Below are positions 49,526 through 58,861 of a DNA stretch of 64,000 nucleotides, one piece after another. The DNA lies in the NCBI GenBank assembly GCA_963824395.1, contig CAWGPF010000001.1, positions 868,001-932,000 on the forward strand. Reading direction: 5' to 3'. Each line of letters begins with the position of its first letter. Position 1 is the first letter of the stretch. Under the pieces are notes generated by a model. It was given only the letters and a program-made list of their open reading frames with translations, was not told the origin of the DNA and ran no database searches. The DNA is from 13-2-20CM-66-19 sp963824395 (GTDB lineage Bacteria > Pseudomonadota > Gammaproteobacteria > Steroidobacterales > Steroidobacteraceae). The position numbers and the translations under genes were made by a program.

Positions 49526-52500
49526 TCACTTCACGGCCATCTCGACCTTCACCTTGCCGCCGCTCTCAGGCTTGGGCGGCGCATCGACGATGAACACGCG
49601 TGAGGGATCGACGTCGCCGCCGGAGAGCAACGCGTCCTGGATGGCCTTGGCGCGCTCCTTGCCGAGGCTGACCAGGTCATCATCGCTGACCTCGATGTGG
49701 CTGATGAGCGCCGCGTCGAGGTCATTGATCGCCTGCTCGTAGGGCGGCGCCTCCTTGCGCTTGGCCGACTCCACCGCCTGCACCGATTCGGGCAGCGGTG
49801 CGTCCTTGCCGAGCGACTGCTTGTACTGATCGAGGAGCAGCTTGTAGTGCTTCTGCGGATCGGCGAATGCCTCCTCGCCGGCGCTCTGCGGATGCTTCTT
49901 GCCCGCCCGGGTGCCGGCCACGCGTGCCGCCAGTTCCTCGTGGAGCTTGCCGGCTGCGAGCTGCGGACGATCGAGCTCCTTCGAGTAGCTGATCGGCACG
50001 TCGAGCTTCAGCTGCGGCCGCTCCTTCAGTGACTTGACCAGGGCAGCGAGCTGGTCCTGGGAAGCCTTGTCGAGCTCGGCACTCCCCGGAGCGAACTCCA
50101 CGATGTTCATGTGCTCGCCGCCACCAAACAAATGGCCGAGAAGCGCGAACGGCGCCGTGGCCACCTTGACGATGATATTGATGAAGGCCTTCCAGATGAT
50201 GGGCCCGAGTCTGAACTTCGGGTCGTCGATCGAGCCGTTCATCGGCAGGTCGATGTCGATGACGCCGTTGCGATCCTTGAGGAGCGCCACGGCGATCTTG
50301 ATGGGCGCATGGATGGCATCCGGGCTCTCCACACGGTCACCGAGCTCCAGCTGGTCAACTACGAAGTGCTGCTTGGCGTCGAGCTTGCGCTGCTCGATCT
50401 TGTACGACACGTCCACCGAGAGCTTGCCCTTGTCGATCTTGTATCCGATGAAGTGGCCGGAGTAGGGGTTGACGATCGTGAGGTCGATGTCCTTGAAGCC
50501 CATGGTGATGTCGGTATAGAGCGCGGTGGAGAGCACGTTGAGCTCCCCGCCGATATGCGCCGGCGAATAGCGGTCGACCTTGCCATTCAGCTCCACCTTG
50601 GCGCGCGACTTCGGGTCCGAAGACAGGCCCGTGATCGTGCCATTGAGCTTCTGGATGCCCACCGAGAAACTCGGCTTGATCCACAGGTCGGTGTAGTCGA
50701 GCGTGGCATTGACCAGACGCACGGTGCCGATCGCAACCGGAAACGGCGTAGGCGGGGACTGCTGCGCGACGGGTGCCTGCGCGGCCGCTGACCGCGAGCC
50801 CTTTTTCCTGCCGCCCCCGCCCGCGGTCTTCGGCGGCGCGGGTACCGCTGCAACCACGGCGGCGGGCACCGTGTCGCTCGCGGCCGGGACCGCCGCCTCG
50901 GCCGCCGCGCTCTCGTCCTGCGCTGCGTTTGCGTCGCCCGCGGTGGCTGCAACCTTGCGCACGGTGCCGGCAGGGGTCAGGACCTCTTTGATGTTGGTCG
51001 TGCGATTCGGGAAAATCACCATGCGCGCGTAGGGCTCATCGAGCGTCACGGTCTTGATGCGCAGGCTCTGCGGCTTGGAGTGGTACTGGATCTCGGCAAC
51101 CTTCAGGTCCTTCCAGCTGACGAAGTCGCGCTTCTGCTGATCATCCACGGTGCGCAGCCCCGAGAGCTGCGTGTCGCCCTTCACTTCCAGGGACCCGTCA
51201 CCGCGATATTGCAGGTCAAGACGTGCTCCGAGTGCCCCCTTGAGCAGCGTCATCGACGTGTAGCGCGACAGGTAAGGCTGCAGGAATGGCAGCGCCAGCG
51301 CGCTCGCCTCGAGGTGCGCGCTCACCTCCTGCGTCTTCGGCGTCACTTTGGCCTTGACGCCGAGCTTGCCCGTGCCGTTGATGGCCGAATCGAGCGTCAC
51401 GTCCAGCACATCGTCCGGGCGAGTGTTGAAGCCGCCGATGTGAACGTTCAGAGGATCGACTGCGAGTACCAGCGCCGGCTTGACCTCACGATCCTCCGCG
51501 GCCACCTTGAATCCCTCAAGAGCGATGTCCGGGGCCGACACCACCCAGGGGGCAGAGTTACCGCCGCTGCTCGCGGCGTGCACCGGCGGCAGGGGCTCAG
51601 CGGGCGCGGGAGTCGCGGGGTTTGCGGCCGGAGCCGGTGTCGCGGGACCGGGCGCCGGCGCAAGATCGAGCAGGTTCAGCCGTCCCTTCTCGTCCATCCA
51701 GACATCGAGGTTGCCACCGCTGAGAGTGATCTTGGCAACGTCGACCGTGTGTTTCGAGACATCGACACGCGTCTCGTCCACCTCGATCTTGGCGAGCTTC
51801 ACGTAATCCTGCGCGCCGCCCTTGGGCTTCACACCGAGGTCTGTGACGGTGGTGTTGTGAATGAGGACCTTGACGGCGAGCGGGCCGCCGCCGGTACTCA
51901 GGTCGTAATCACCCTTGATGCCGATCAGGCCGGAGTCCAGCTCGAGCGGTACAAGATCGCGGATGTAATCCCAGATGGTGCGGGCGCGAAGATCTATGAC
52001 CTCGAAATGCCCCTGCGAGGACAGCGGCGTCAGCCTCAGGGTCCCGTTCCAGTCGAACCGCTCCCCGTCCTCGGAGGCCGCCGTCAGTGAATAGGCATTG
52101 CCGCGCTGCCCGACGGTGCTGAAGTCGTGCAGCTCGAAGGCGATGGGATTGAAGTCCGTCTTGAAGGGATCGGCGCGCGTCAGGTCCTCGAAGGTGCTGC
52201 TGCCTGCGGTGACGGCCAGGCGGCCGATGTACAGACGCACCGGTTTGGCAGGCTCCGGCTGCGGCTTCTTCGGCTCCTCGGGGAAGCCCTTGCCGAGGTC
52301 TGCAAGGTTGAGCTCCCCGCCCTTGCGTATCACCGCCCGCACGTAGGGCTTATCGAGGAGGATCTCGCGGAAGCTCGGGCCGAGTCTCCAGAGGGAGGCA
52401 ACCTGCAGGTCAACGTGCAGGTGGGCGAAGCTTAAAAGCGGCTTGGCGTCGGCATCGGGCAGCAACACGTCGCTGATATCGAGCTTGAGCGTGAACGGGT

Positions 52501-52669
52501 TGAAGCGGATTTCCCCGATGCTCAGCGTGCGAGCGTAGTGGGTCTTGACGAAATCCTGTGCGTAAGAGCGCGCGAAATGCGGCACCGCCCAGAAACCAGC
52601 GGCGGCGTACGCGCCGACCAGGACCAGGACGATGATGAGTGCAATGATGTAGCGTCGGTAACGGCCCAT
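49526..52669 (-). CDS. DUF748/AsmA-like giant membrane-anchored periplasmic protein
   Basis: 1047-residue protein with one N-terminal TM helix (about 7-29, YIIALIIVLVLVGAYAAAGF) and a long periplasmic beta-taco region of AsmA/DUF748 type: LSIGEIRFNPFTLKLDISDV, LLLDKPYVRAVIRKGGELNL-like repeats, VDISLPMNGSIDDPKFRLGP. The last ~170 residues begin NIVEFAPGSAELDKASQDQL, an OmpA/peptidoglycan-association-like motif. The Ala/Pro linker near residue 610 splits two halves. AsmA-like proteins are implicated in phospholipid traffic to the outer membrane; this member's cargo is unknown. Confidence 0.88.
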   Translation of the reverse strand: MGRYRRYIIALIIVLVLVGAYAAAGFWAVPHFARSYAQDFVKTHYARTLSIGEIRFNPFTLKLDISDVLLPDADAKPLLSFAHLHVDLQVASLWRLGPSFREILLDKPYVRAVIRKGGELNLADLGKGFPEEPKKPQPEPAKPVRLYIGRLAVTAGSSTFEDLTRADPFKTDFNPIAFELHDFSTVGQRGNAYSLTAASEDGERFDWNGTLRLTPLSSQGHFEVIDLRARTIWDYIRDLVPLELDSGLIGIKGDYDLSTGGGPLAVKVLIHNTTVTDLGVKPKGGAQDYVKLAKIEVDETRVDVSKHTVDVAKITLSGGNLDVWMDEKGRLNLLDLAPAPGPATPAPAANPATPAPAEPLPPVHAASSGGNSAPWVVSAPDIALEGFKVAAEDREVKPALVLAVDPLNVHIGGFNTRPDDVLDVTLDSAINGTGKLGVKAKVTPKTQEVSAHLEASALALPFLQPYLSRYTSMTLLKGALGARLDLQYRGDGSLEVKGDTQLSGLRTVDDQQKRDFVSWKDLKVAEIQYHSKPQSLRIKTVTLDEPYARMVIFPNRTTNIKEVLTPAGTVRKVAATAGDANAAQDESAAAEAAVPAASDTVPAAVVAAVPAPPKTAGGGGRKKGSRSAAAQAPVAQQSPPTPFPVAIGTVRLVNATLDYTDLWIKPSFSVGIQKLNGTITGLSSDPKSRAKVELNGKVDRYSPAHIGGELNVLSTALYTDITMGFKDIDLTIVNPYSGHFIGYKIDKGKLSVDVSYKIEQRKLDAKQHFVVDQLELGDRVESPDAIHAPIKIAVALLKDRNGVIDIDLPMNGSIDDPKFRLGPIIWKAFINIIVKVATAPFALLGHLFGGGEHMNIVEFAPGSAELDKASQDQLAALVKSLKERPQLKLDVPISYSKELDRPQLAAGKLHEELAARVAGTRAGKKHPQSAGEEAFADPQKHYKLLLDQYKQSLGKDAPLPESVQAVESAKRKEAPPYEQAINDLDAALISHIEVSDDDLVSLGKERAKAIQDALLSGGDVDPSRVFIVDAPPKPESGGKVKVEMAVK

Positions 52670-52785
52670 TTTTCCGCTTCCGCTCTTCTTCTATGTGGCC
52701 CGTCTATCCTAGTCCATCACCGCCGCCGCGACCATCGCACGGTTGGCGCGGGAGTGCCGAGGCCCACAGCGGGCGCGCCGGCGCC

Positions 52786-53457
52786 TCAAACCGGGTCGAT
52801 CAGACTCGCCTCGTTCGGAAGTTTTGCGCTGTTGACACGCCGGCTCACCCGGTAGGCCACCATCAGCTCATCCGGATAGGGCATGAGCACGGCGCGCGCC
52901 TCGGCAGCGCTGCCGTTGAGCCACGCCTCCTCGTCGGCGGCTGCGAGCACCGCCGGCATGCGCTGCTTTTCATTGTGGATCTCAGCGAGCAGCGGGTTCG
53001 CCGGCAGGGTGATCAGCGTACAGGAGTGCAGGTACGAACCGTCGCTGCGGCGCGAGCGGTCCCAGAGCCCGGCCACGCCGAAAATCTCACGATCGTTCAG
53101 GTGCACGAAGAACGGATCGCGCGAGCCGTCCGGATTGACGTGCGGCTCGTAGAAGCCTGCCATGACCAACATGCAGCGCTGGCCGCGCTTCCAGGAATCG
53201 CGGTAGCTCGGCGCGCTCTCGATACGCTCGACCGTGGCATTGATGGTTGATGCCTTCAGTGGCACCCCGCCCGCCCAGTAGGGGATCAGGCCCCAGCGCA
53301 TCATCGCCGCGGTACGCTGGCCCGATTCGCTCACGAGCACCGGTACCTGATCGGTCGGCAGCACGCGGTAACTGAGCGGGTACTCCCAGCGGCCACGACG
53401 GATACCCATGGCGCGCTCGGCCTTGGCGGCCTGCGCCAGGATGTACCTTCCGCACAT
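52786..53457 (-). CDS. yedK: SOS-response-associated peptidase family protein (YedK/HMCES-like)
   Basis: 223-residue SRAP-domain protein that forms a stable thiazolidine crosslink to abasic sites in single-stranded DNA, protecting them during replication. Catalytic residues are all present: Cys2 (MCGRY, exposed after Met removal), Asn73, Glu104 (GFYEP) and His161 (AEIHNE). Start at the ATG at 53455-53457 is dictated by Cys2. Monocistronic; no LexA-box-like sequence seen upstream. Confidence 0.93.
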   Translation of the reverse strand: MCGRYILAQAAKAERAMGIRRGRWEYPLSYRVLPTDQVPVLVSESGQRTAAMMRWGLIPYWAGGVPLKASTINATVERIESAPSYRDSWKRGQRCMLVMAGFYEPHVNPDGSRDPFFVHLNDREIFGVAGLWDRSRRSDGSYLHSCTLITLPANPLLAEIHNEKQRMPAVLAAADEEAWLNGSAAEARAVLMPYPDELMVAYRVSRRVNSAKLPNEASLIDPV

Positions 53458-53629
53458 TGGAACCTGCAGTCACCCGGCACGCGCCATCCGCGCCGCAAAA
53501 GCATAGCCGAGCACCGTGTACGACCTCACAAATAAGTTGCCGCCCAGACACTTGCCGCCGCCAACCAGTATGAGGAGTGCGCCGGCACTGTGTGGACGGG
53601 TCAAAGAACCTCTCGCCACACTCAGCGTC

Positions 53630-53881
53630 ATGCTGCCGTGGCACTCGATCCAGAAACTGCGCGATCACTTCGGCGACTACGTCGTCGTCGTCACCTGCCG
53701 CGCCTGCCGGCATTCGCGCGAGGTCGCCCCGGCATTCCTCGCGCGCCATTGCCGTGCAGGCTGGGATGAGCCGATCGCGAATATCGTGGCACGCTTCCGC
53801 TGCCGCTGCGGCAAGAAGAGCGTCGACGTGCAGCTCGGCTTCAACCGCAAGCCGCGTGGCTGGAGCAAGAATCCCTCCTGA
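53630..53881 (+). CDS. Small zinc-ribbon-like protein
   Basis: 83-residue soluble protein starting at ATG 53630. It has CRAC (about residues 25-28), a lone Cys at about 42 and CRCG near residue 58: a four-to-five-Cys arrangement suited to one zinc ion, between basic strands (NRKPRGW). No family name is recognised, but the pattern of short CxxC/CxCG proteins recurs in Proteobacteria. It could bind DNA, RNA or a protein partner. Convergent with the AlgJ-like gene, 21 bp apart. Confidence 0.6.
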   Translation: MLPWHSIQKLRDHFGDYVVVVTCRACRHSREVAPAFLARHCRAGWDEPIANIVARFRCRCGKKSVDVQLGFNRKPRGWSKNPS

Positions 53882-53902
53882 GGCCGACGCTTCGGTCCTC
53901 CC

Positions 53903-55057
53903 TCAGTGCTGCGGCGCCTGATTCCCGGTCCCGGGCGCCTGCGGCCCCCAGAAGTCCCGCTGCAGGATCCCGTAGAAGGCGGCGGTGAAGCGCCGTGCCT
54001 CGCTCTGGGTCATGTGCGACCACTCCGGGAGGTAGAAGCCACGCAGCTCCGGATAATCCGAAAAATAGATGCCCGGGACTCCGGTGGCCGCCAGCAGGCC
54101 GTCCCAGGAGCGCTTGCGCGGGTAAAAGCGCTCCTCGTAGTCGAGGTACGGTCCCTCGCTCGGCAGGCGGATGAAGATTACCGCCACGCCGCGCGCGCTC
54201 AGTTGCGCGACCGCCTTCCTGGCCCGCTCGACCTGCTCCTTCTCGGTCTTCAGCATCTCCTCGGGCGTGGGATCGCCAGGATAGGTCAGGAACTCTTCCG
54301 CCCAGATGCCGCGCGCAAGACTGCGGTAAGCAGGATCGGTCTGCACCTTGCTCCACAGGTGCGCGTTGCGGTCGGCTTCGTGTATGGCGAGCTTGCGCAC
54401 GTCCGTGAACCAGTGCCGGCCGGGACGCTGCGGCCAGGGCTGTCGCGCGAGCACGGTCTGGAGCGCGTAGTCAGCGTCGAAGAAGGCGAAGTACGGCTCG
54501 ATCAGCCGCATCGAGAGCCATTGGCCGACGCGCTGCGCCGGTGACTCCTTGTGTGTGTACTTGGCGACCCCGAGCGCAAAACCATCGCCGCTGAAGAACA
54601 GCTCCGGCGCCACGCCGATGATCAGTCGCCCCGTGAACTTCGGATCGGCCGCCAGGTCCTCGATTGCCGTCATGGGCGAGGTCCCCTCGTACGAGAGCTG
54701 GATCGGGGCGCGGCCGGCAAGGCTCTTCCACACCGGCAACTGCAGGTCGAAGTAGGTGCGCGAGGAGCCGAGCAGCACCGTCGCGTCACCCTCGCCCGCA
54801 TCGATACGCCGCCGCTGCATTGCCCACAGGCCGAAGGTGTTGCGGATCCCGGGCACCACCCCATAGGCGCGCCAATAAGACTCCCAGCCCGCCAGGAGCA
54901 GCACGGACAGCGCCAGCGCGCCGAGCAGCAGGCGGCGCCAGGGAAGCTCGGGCACCGGGCGCAGTGGAACCGGCTGTGCGACGCCGGGACGGTCCGAGGC
55001 CGTGGTGCGCGCGTACCGATCGGGAGCCGGTTCAGAACTGGAAGTAGATAAAGGCAC
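53903..55057 (-). CDS. Membrane-anchored SGNH/AlgJ-DltD-like partner of an MBOAT acyltransferase
   Basis: 384-residue protein with one N-terminal TM helix (LLLGALALSVLLLAGWESYW) and a large periplasmic domain beginning TVLLGSSRTYFDLQLPVWKS, the GSSR block seen in DltD/AlgJ/AlgX-type enzymes, with a C-terminal SHMTQSEARRFTAAFY containing a possible catalytic His. GTG 55057, with AGGGGG at good spacing, is preferred to TTG starts at 55075 and 55087. It overlaps the MBOAT stop by 26 bp. It would receive acyl groups moved across the membrane by the MBOAT and place them on an envelope sugar or lipid. Acceptor unknown. Confidence 0.72.
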   Translation of the reverse strand: MPLSTSSSEPAPDRYARTTASDRPGVAQPVPLRPVPELPWRRLLLGALALSVLLLAGWESYWRAYGVVPGIRNTFGLWAMQRRRIDAGEGDATVLLGSSRTYFDLQLPVWKSLAGRAPIQLSYEGTSPMTAIEDLAADPKFTGRLIIGVAPELFFSGDGFALGVAKYTHKESPAQRVGQWLSMRLIEPYFAFFDADYALQTVLARQPWPQRPGRHWFTDVRKLAIHEADRNAHLWSKVQTDPAYRSLARGIWAEEFLTYPGDPTPEEMLKTEKEQVERARKAVAQLSARGVAVIFIRLPSEGPYLDYEERFYPRKRSWDGLLAATGVPGIYFSDYPELRGFYLPEWSHMTQSEARRFTAAFYGILQRDFWGPQAPGTGNQAPQH

Positions 55058-56447
55058 TGCCGTCCCCCTGCGCAATGACGATGGCAAAAGCCATCAATGC
55101 CCACACCACGCCTACGGCGAGCGGCGGGGTGCGTGCCACCACCGACTCGAGCGTGCGTGAGCGCATGAACCAGTGGGTGATGAGAATGCCGCCGACGATG
55201 GCTGCCACCGACAGCAGCGTGAAGGTGGGCAGGATGGGACGCGTAACGCCGTTCTGCCCCGCCATCCCTTTCAGCACCATCCACGCCTTGGCGAAGGTCT
55301 TGGCACGAAAGAACACCCAGGTCACGTTGACGAGCGTGTAGGTCAGAAGCCCCAAGGCCACGAATGCCCAGGGACCGGGGCGATAACCGGCGAAGCGGCC
55401 CTTGAGGAGGCGCTCCACGGACAGGTAGATGCCGTGCAGGCCGCCCCAGGCGACGAAGGTCCAGTTGGCGCCGTGCCACAGCCCGCCGAGCAGCATCGTG
55501 GTCATGAGGGCTGCGTAGGTGCGGTGCGGCCCGTGACGGTTGCCGCCGAGCGGGATGTAGAGGTAGTCGCGCAGCCAGGACGAGAGGGTGATGTGCCAGC
55601 GGCGCCAGAAATCCGAGAACCCGACGGCGGCATACGGAAAGCGGAAGTTATCGGGCATCGCAAACCCCAAGCACAGCGCCGCGCCGATCGCCGTGGTCGA
55701 GTAGCCGGCGAAATCGCAGAAGATCTGCCCGCTGAAGGCGAGCGTCGCCGCCCAGGCATCCAGTGCGCCCGGCACGCGCGCGCTGTCGTAGACGCGCTCC
55801 GCCGCGCCTGACAGAAAGCTGTCCGCGAGCACCACCTTGTTGAACAGCCCCAAGGTCATGAGCGCGAGCCCGAAGCGCAGCTGCTGCGCACTCGCGCGGC
55901 GTGGCGCGGCAAACTGCGGTACGAGTTCCGTCGGGCGCATGATGGGCCCGGCCACGAGGTGCGGAAAGAAGGTCACGAACAGCGCGTAGTCGAGCAGGTT
56001 CCTGGCCGGCGCGGCGCGACGCAGATATACGTCGAGCGTGTAGGACATGGTGGCGAAGGTGTAGAACGAGATGCCCACCGGCAGCACGATGTCGTAGTGC
56101 GCCGGATGGTAGGCGACGCCGAGCGAATTCATCAGCCCGCTGAAGCTGTCGAGCAGGAACTGGCCGTACTTGAAGTACCCGAGCATGCCGAGGTTGGCGA
56201 TGACGGACAGCAGCATCCACGCGTGCCGCGTACTGGCGCGGCGCGCCTTGACCAGACCCTGCGCCGCGTACCAGTCAACGACCGTCGACACCCACAACAG
56301 GATGACGAACGGCGGGTTCCACGCCGAGTAGAACAGGTAACTTGCGATGAGCAGGTTGACCTTCTTTACCGTCCAGGGCAGCGGCAGCGAATGCAGCCCC
56401 AGCACGCAGGCGAAAAAGACGATGAAAGTGAGCGAATTGAAGACCAT
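55032..56447 (-). CDS. MBOAT-family membrane O-acyltransferase (AlgI/DltB-like)
   Basis: 471-residue polytopic inner-membrane acyltransferase. Hallmarks: AIGAALCLGFAMPDNFRFPY; FSDFWRRWHITLSSWLRDYL with YIPLGGNRHG, the AlgI/DltB FWRRWHI-SxWLRDY motif with its first essential His; and MTTMLLGGLWHGANWTFVAW, which carries the second His. Moves acetyl or acyl groups across the membrane for O-acylation of polysaccharides. With the GSSR protein downstream it forms a two-gene acylation module, but there is no alginate or teichoic-acid gene nearby, so the acceptor is unknown. Confidence 0.92.
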   Translation of the reverse strand: MVFNSLTFIVFFACVLGLHSLPLPWTVKKVNLLIASYLFYSAWNPPFVILLWVSTVVDWYAAQGLVKARRASTRHAWMLLSVIANLGMLGYFKYGQFLLDSFSGLMNSLGVAYHPAHYDIVLPVGISFYTFATMSYTLDVYLRRAAPARNLLDYALFVTFFPHLVAGPIMRPTELVPQFAAPRRASAQQLRFGLALMTLGLFNKVVLADSFLSGAAERVYDSARVPGALDAWAATLAFSGQIFCDFAGYSTTAIGAALCLGFAMPDNFRFPYAAVGFSDFWRRWHITLSSWLRDYLYIPLGGNRHGPHRTYAALMTTMLLGGLWHGANWTFVAWGGLHGIYLSVERLLKGRFAGYRPGPWAFVALGLLTYTLVNVTWVFFRAKTFAKAWMVLKGMAGQNGVTRPILPTFTLLSVAAIVGGILITHWFMRSRTLESVVARTPPLAVGVVWALMAFAIVIAQGDGSAFIYFQF

Positions 56448-56660
56448 GTCTCACCGCGCCCGTCATCCCAGGCCGGCCGTACCCCTTGCTCTTTATACCG
56501 CCCGTCTAAGTGCGGGCTGCAGCCATCATCTGCTGCGGATGCGGCCTAACGCAACGGGTAGTCGGCCCAAACCAACCCACACGGGCCGGTGCTCGAGCGC
56601 GCGCGCCGCGCTGCCCGCCGGCGAAAGTGCGGTGCGGTATCAACCGCACTGCCTCAGGGA

Positions 56661-58052
56661 TCAGGCCGCAGGGCCGCGCGCCGCAGGGCCGCGTGAATAC
56701 CTGAAGGCCACACAGAGGCCGGCGAGAAACGGCAGGCCGAAGAGCAGCGTGGCGCGGAACTCCCGCGTGAATGCCGTGGTGGCGAGTACCGCGACCATCA
56801 GCGCCGCGCCCAGCAGCGTCGTCAGCGGAAAGCCGATCATGCGAAAACCACCGCGCCGCCCGCCACCCTGCGCGCGGCGGAAGTAGTAGTGAGTGACGAA
56901 GATCATGAGCCAGGTGAACATAGCCCCGAATGCAGACACCGAGACCATGAGGATGTAAGCGGATTTGGGGGCCACGAGCCCCACCACGGTCGCGAGCGCG
57001 ATGCCGATGCTCGAGAGCATGAGCGCCTGGACCGGCACGCCACGATGCGACAGAACGCCAAAGCGCCGCGGGGCCTGTCCGGCGCGCGCCAGACTGAACA
57101 TCATGCGTGTCGTGATGTAGAGCTGGCTGTTCATCGCCGAGAGCGCAGCCACGAGTATGACGCCGTTGAAGAGGCCCGCGGCGCCAGGAACCTCGAGCAG
57201 GCGCATCACACGCACGAAGGGACTCTCCTGGGTGCCGTCCGCCGACCAGGGCACCACCGCCAGGATCAGCGCCAGGCTCAGCAGATAGAAGAGGATGAGG
57301 CGCAGCACCGTGGAGCGGAACGCGCGCCGCACCGCCACCTGCGGGTTCTCGGCTTCGCCCGCCGCGACTGCGATCATCTCGATGCTCAGGTAGCTGAACA
57401 CGGCGACGATCACCGCGACCCACGCTCCCCGCAAGCCGTGGGGGAAGAAACCCCCGTAGGCTGTGTAGTTGCGCAGCCCCACCGGGCCGCCTTGCGGCGC
57501 CCGCCACAGCAGGTAGCCTGCGAGTGCCACGAAGATCAGCAGCGCGGTGACCTTGATCGCCGAGAGCCAGTACTCAAGCGCGCCGAAGACTTCCACGCTG
57601 CGCGCGTTGATGCCAAGCAGCAGCGCAGAGAAGGCGATGATCCACCATGCACCTGGCACCTGCGGAAACCAGAAACGCATGTACAGGGCTACCGCCGTCA
57701 CCTCCGTGCCTACGGCGAGCACGATGCAGGTCCAGTAGGCATAGCGCACGAGGAAGCCGGCCAGCGGTCCGAGGTAGTACTCGGCATACGCGCCGAAGGA
57801 ACCCGTGGTCGGGTGGGCGACGGTCATCTCCGCCAGGCACCCCATGAGCAGCAGCGCGATCAGGGCGCCAATGCCATAGCTCACCAGCACCGCCGGTCCG
57901 GCCAGCCCGATCGCGAAGGCGCTGCCGAGGAAAAGCCCCGTGCCGATCGCTCCGCCGATCGCGATCATCCCCAGGCGGGCGCTGCTCAGGCGCCGCTGCA
58001 GCCCGCTCTCGCGTTCGACGATGGCCTGGAAGCCCTGCGCGTCCTGCTGCAT
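56661..58052 (-). CDS. Amino-acid permease (APC superfamily)
   Basis: 463-residue 12-helix inner-membrane amino-acid permease: ARLGMIAIGGAIGTGLFLGS at the first helix (APC signature), EMTVAHPTTGSFGAYAEYYL, YWTCIVLAVGTEVTAVALYM and VFSYLSIEMIAVAAGEAENP, resembling the AnsP/GabP/ProY/LysP group. Specificity cannot be assigned. The ATG at 58050-58052 is preferred to a frame beginning at 58100. The C-terminus ends in a duplicated RGPAA caused by a 15-bp tandem repeat. Divergent from the DUF4197 gene, 97 bp. Confidence 0.9.
   Translation of the reverse strand: MQQDAQGFQAIVERESGLQRRLSSARLGMIAIGGAIGTGLFLGSAFAIGLAGPAVLVSYGIGALIALLLMGCLAEMTVAHPTTGSFGAYAEYYLGPLAGFLVRYAYWTCIVLAVGTEVTAVALYMRFWFPQVPGAWWIIAFSALLLGINARSVEVFGALEYWLSAIKVTALLIFVALAGYLLWRAPQGGPVGLRNYTAYGGFFPHGLRGAWVAVIVAVFSYLSIEMIAVAAGEAENPQVAVRRAFRSTVLRLILFYLLSLALILAVVPWSADGTQESPFVRVMRLLEVPGAAGLFNGVILVAALSAMNSQLYITTRMMFSLARAGQAPRRFGVLSHRGVPVQALMLSSIGIALATVVGLVAPKSAYILMVSVSAFGAMFTWLMIFVTHYYFRRAQGGGRRGGFRMIGFPLTTLLGAALMVAVLATTAFTREFRATLLFGLPFLAGLCVAFRYSRGPAARGPAA
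56665..56694. repeat. 15-bp tandem duplication at the 3' end of the permease gene
   Basis: GCCGCAGGGCCGCGC at 56665-56679 is repeated with one change at 56680-56694, duplicating RGPAA at the extreme C-terminus of the permease. It looks like recent slippage in a GC-rich stretch. Confidence 0.85.
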
Positions 58053-58149
58053 CCCGGAGCTTTCAGCCGCAGAACACCCGAGTGTGTTTTGCGGCCGCAT
58101 GAGTCTACACTCGGGCGGTGTTGGTTACCGCACGCCGAGGTCGCCCCTG

Positions 58150-58836
58150 ATGCATAGTGTCTTGCGGCTGCTAGTTCCGCTGGCGATCCTTGGTGTGGCT
58201 GCGGGCGCGCTGGCCGCAGGCGTCGATGCGCTCAGTTCCCAGGATGCCGCGGCAGGACTGCGCGCCGCTCTGTCACAGGGAGTCGACGTGGCGGTCGCGC
58301 AGCTTGGCAAGAACGGCGGCTTCCTCAATGACCCGAAGGTTGCGATTCCGCTGCCGCATCCACTCGATAAGGCCGAAAGCGGCCTGCGCATGCTTGGCAT
58401 GGGCGGCCAGGCTGATGAGCTCAAGGCGACCATGAATCATGCCGCCGAGCAGGCCGTGGCGCAGGCGAAGCCGATATTCCAGCGCGCGCTCAAGCAGATG
58501 ACGCTCACGGATGCCAAAGGCATCCTCACCGGGGGCGACGGCGCCGGCACGGCATATTTTCGCCGCACGACCAGCGCTGAACTCACGACCAAATTCAAGC
58601 CCGTGGTGGCCGCGGAGACGGCGAAACTGGGACTGGCGGCGAAATACGACGAGTACGCCGGCAAGGCATCCCAGCTCGGCCTGATCTCCTCCCAGGACGC
58701 CAACCTTAATGACTACGTCACTGCCAAGGCGCTGGACGGCCTGTTCAGCCGGGTCGCAGAAGAAGAACATCAGATCCGCAAGGACCCGATGGGGCAGGCG
58801 AGTTCGCTGATCAAGAAAGTTTTCGGTTCACTCTGA
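58150..58836 (+). CDS. DUF4197 exported protein
   Basis: 228-residue protein: signal peptide 1-22, then LSSQDAAAGLRAALSQGVDV with AVAQLGKNGGFLNDPKVAIP and LKQMTLTDAKGILTGGDGAG with TAYFRRTTSAEL, the DUF4197 signature. Also YVTAKALDGLFSRVAEEEHQ. Periplasmic, helical; function unknown. The 25-bp gap to the next gene suggests co-transcription. Confidence 0.93.
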   Translation: MHSVLRLLVPLAILGVAAGALAAGVDALSSQDAAAGLRAALSQGVDVAVAQLGKNGGFLNDPKVAIPLPHPLDKAESGLRMLGMGGQADELKATMNHAAEQAVAQAKPIFQRALKQMTLTDAKGILTGGDGAGTAYFRRTTSAELTTKFKPVVAAETAKLGLAAKYDEYAGKASQLGLISSQDANLNDYVTAKALDGLFSRVAEEEHQIRKDPMGQASSLIKKVFGSL

Positions 58837-58861
58837 GGGCTGCATCCACAGGTAAGCCCAC

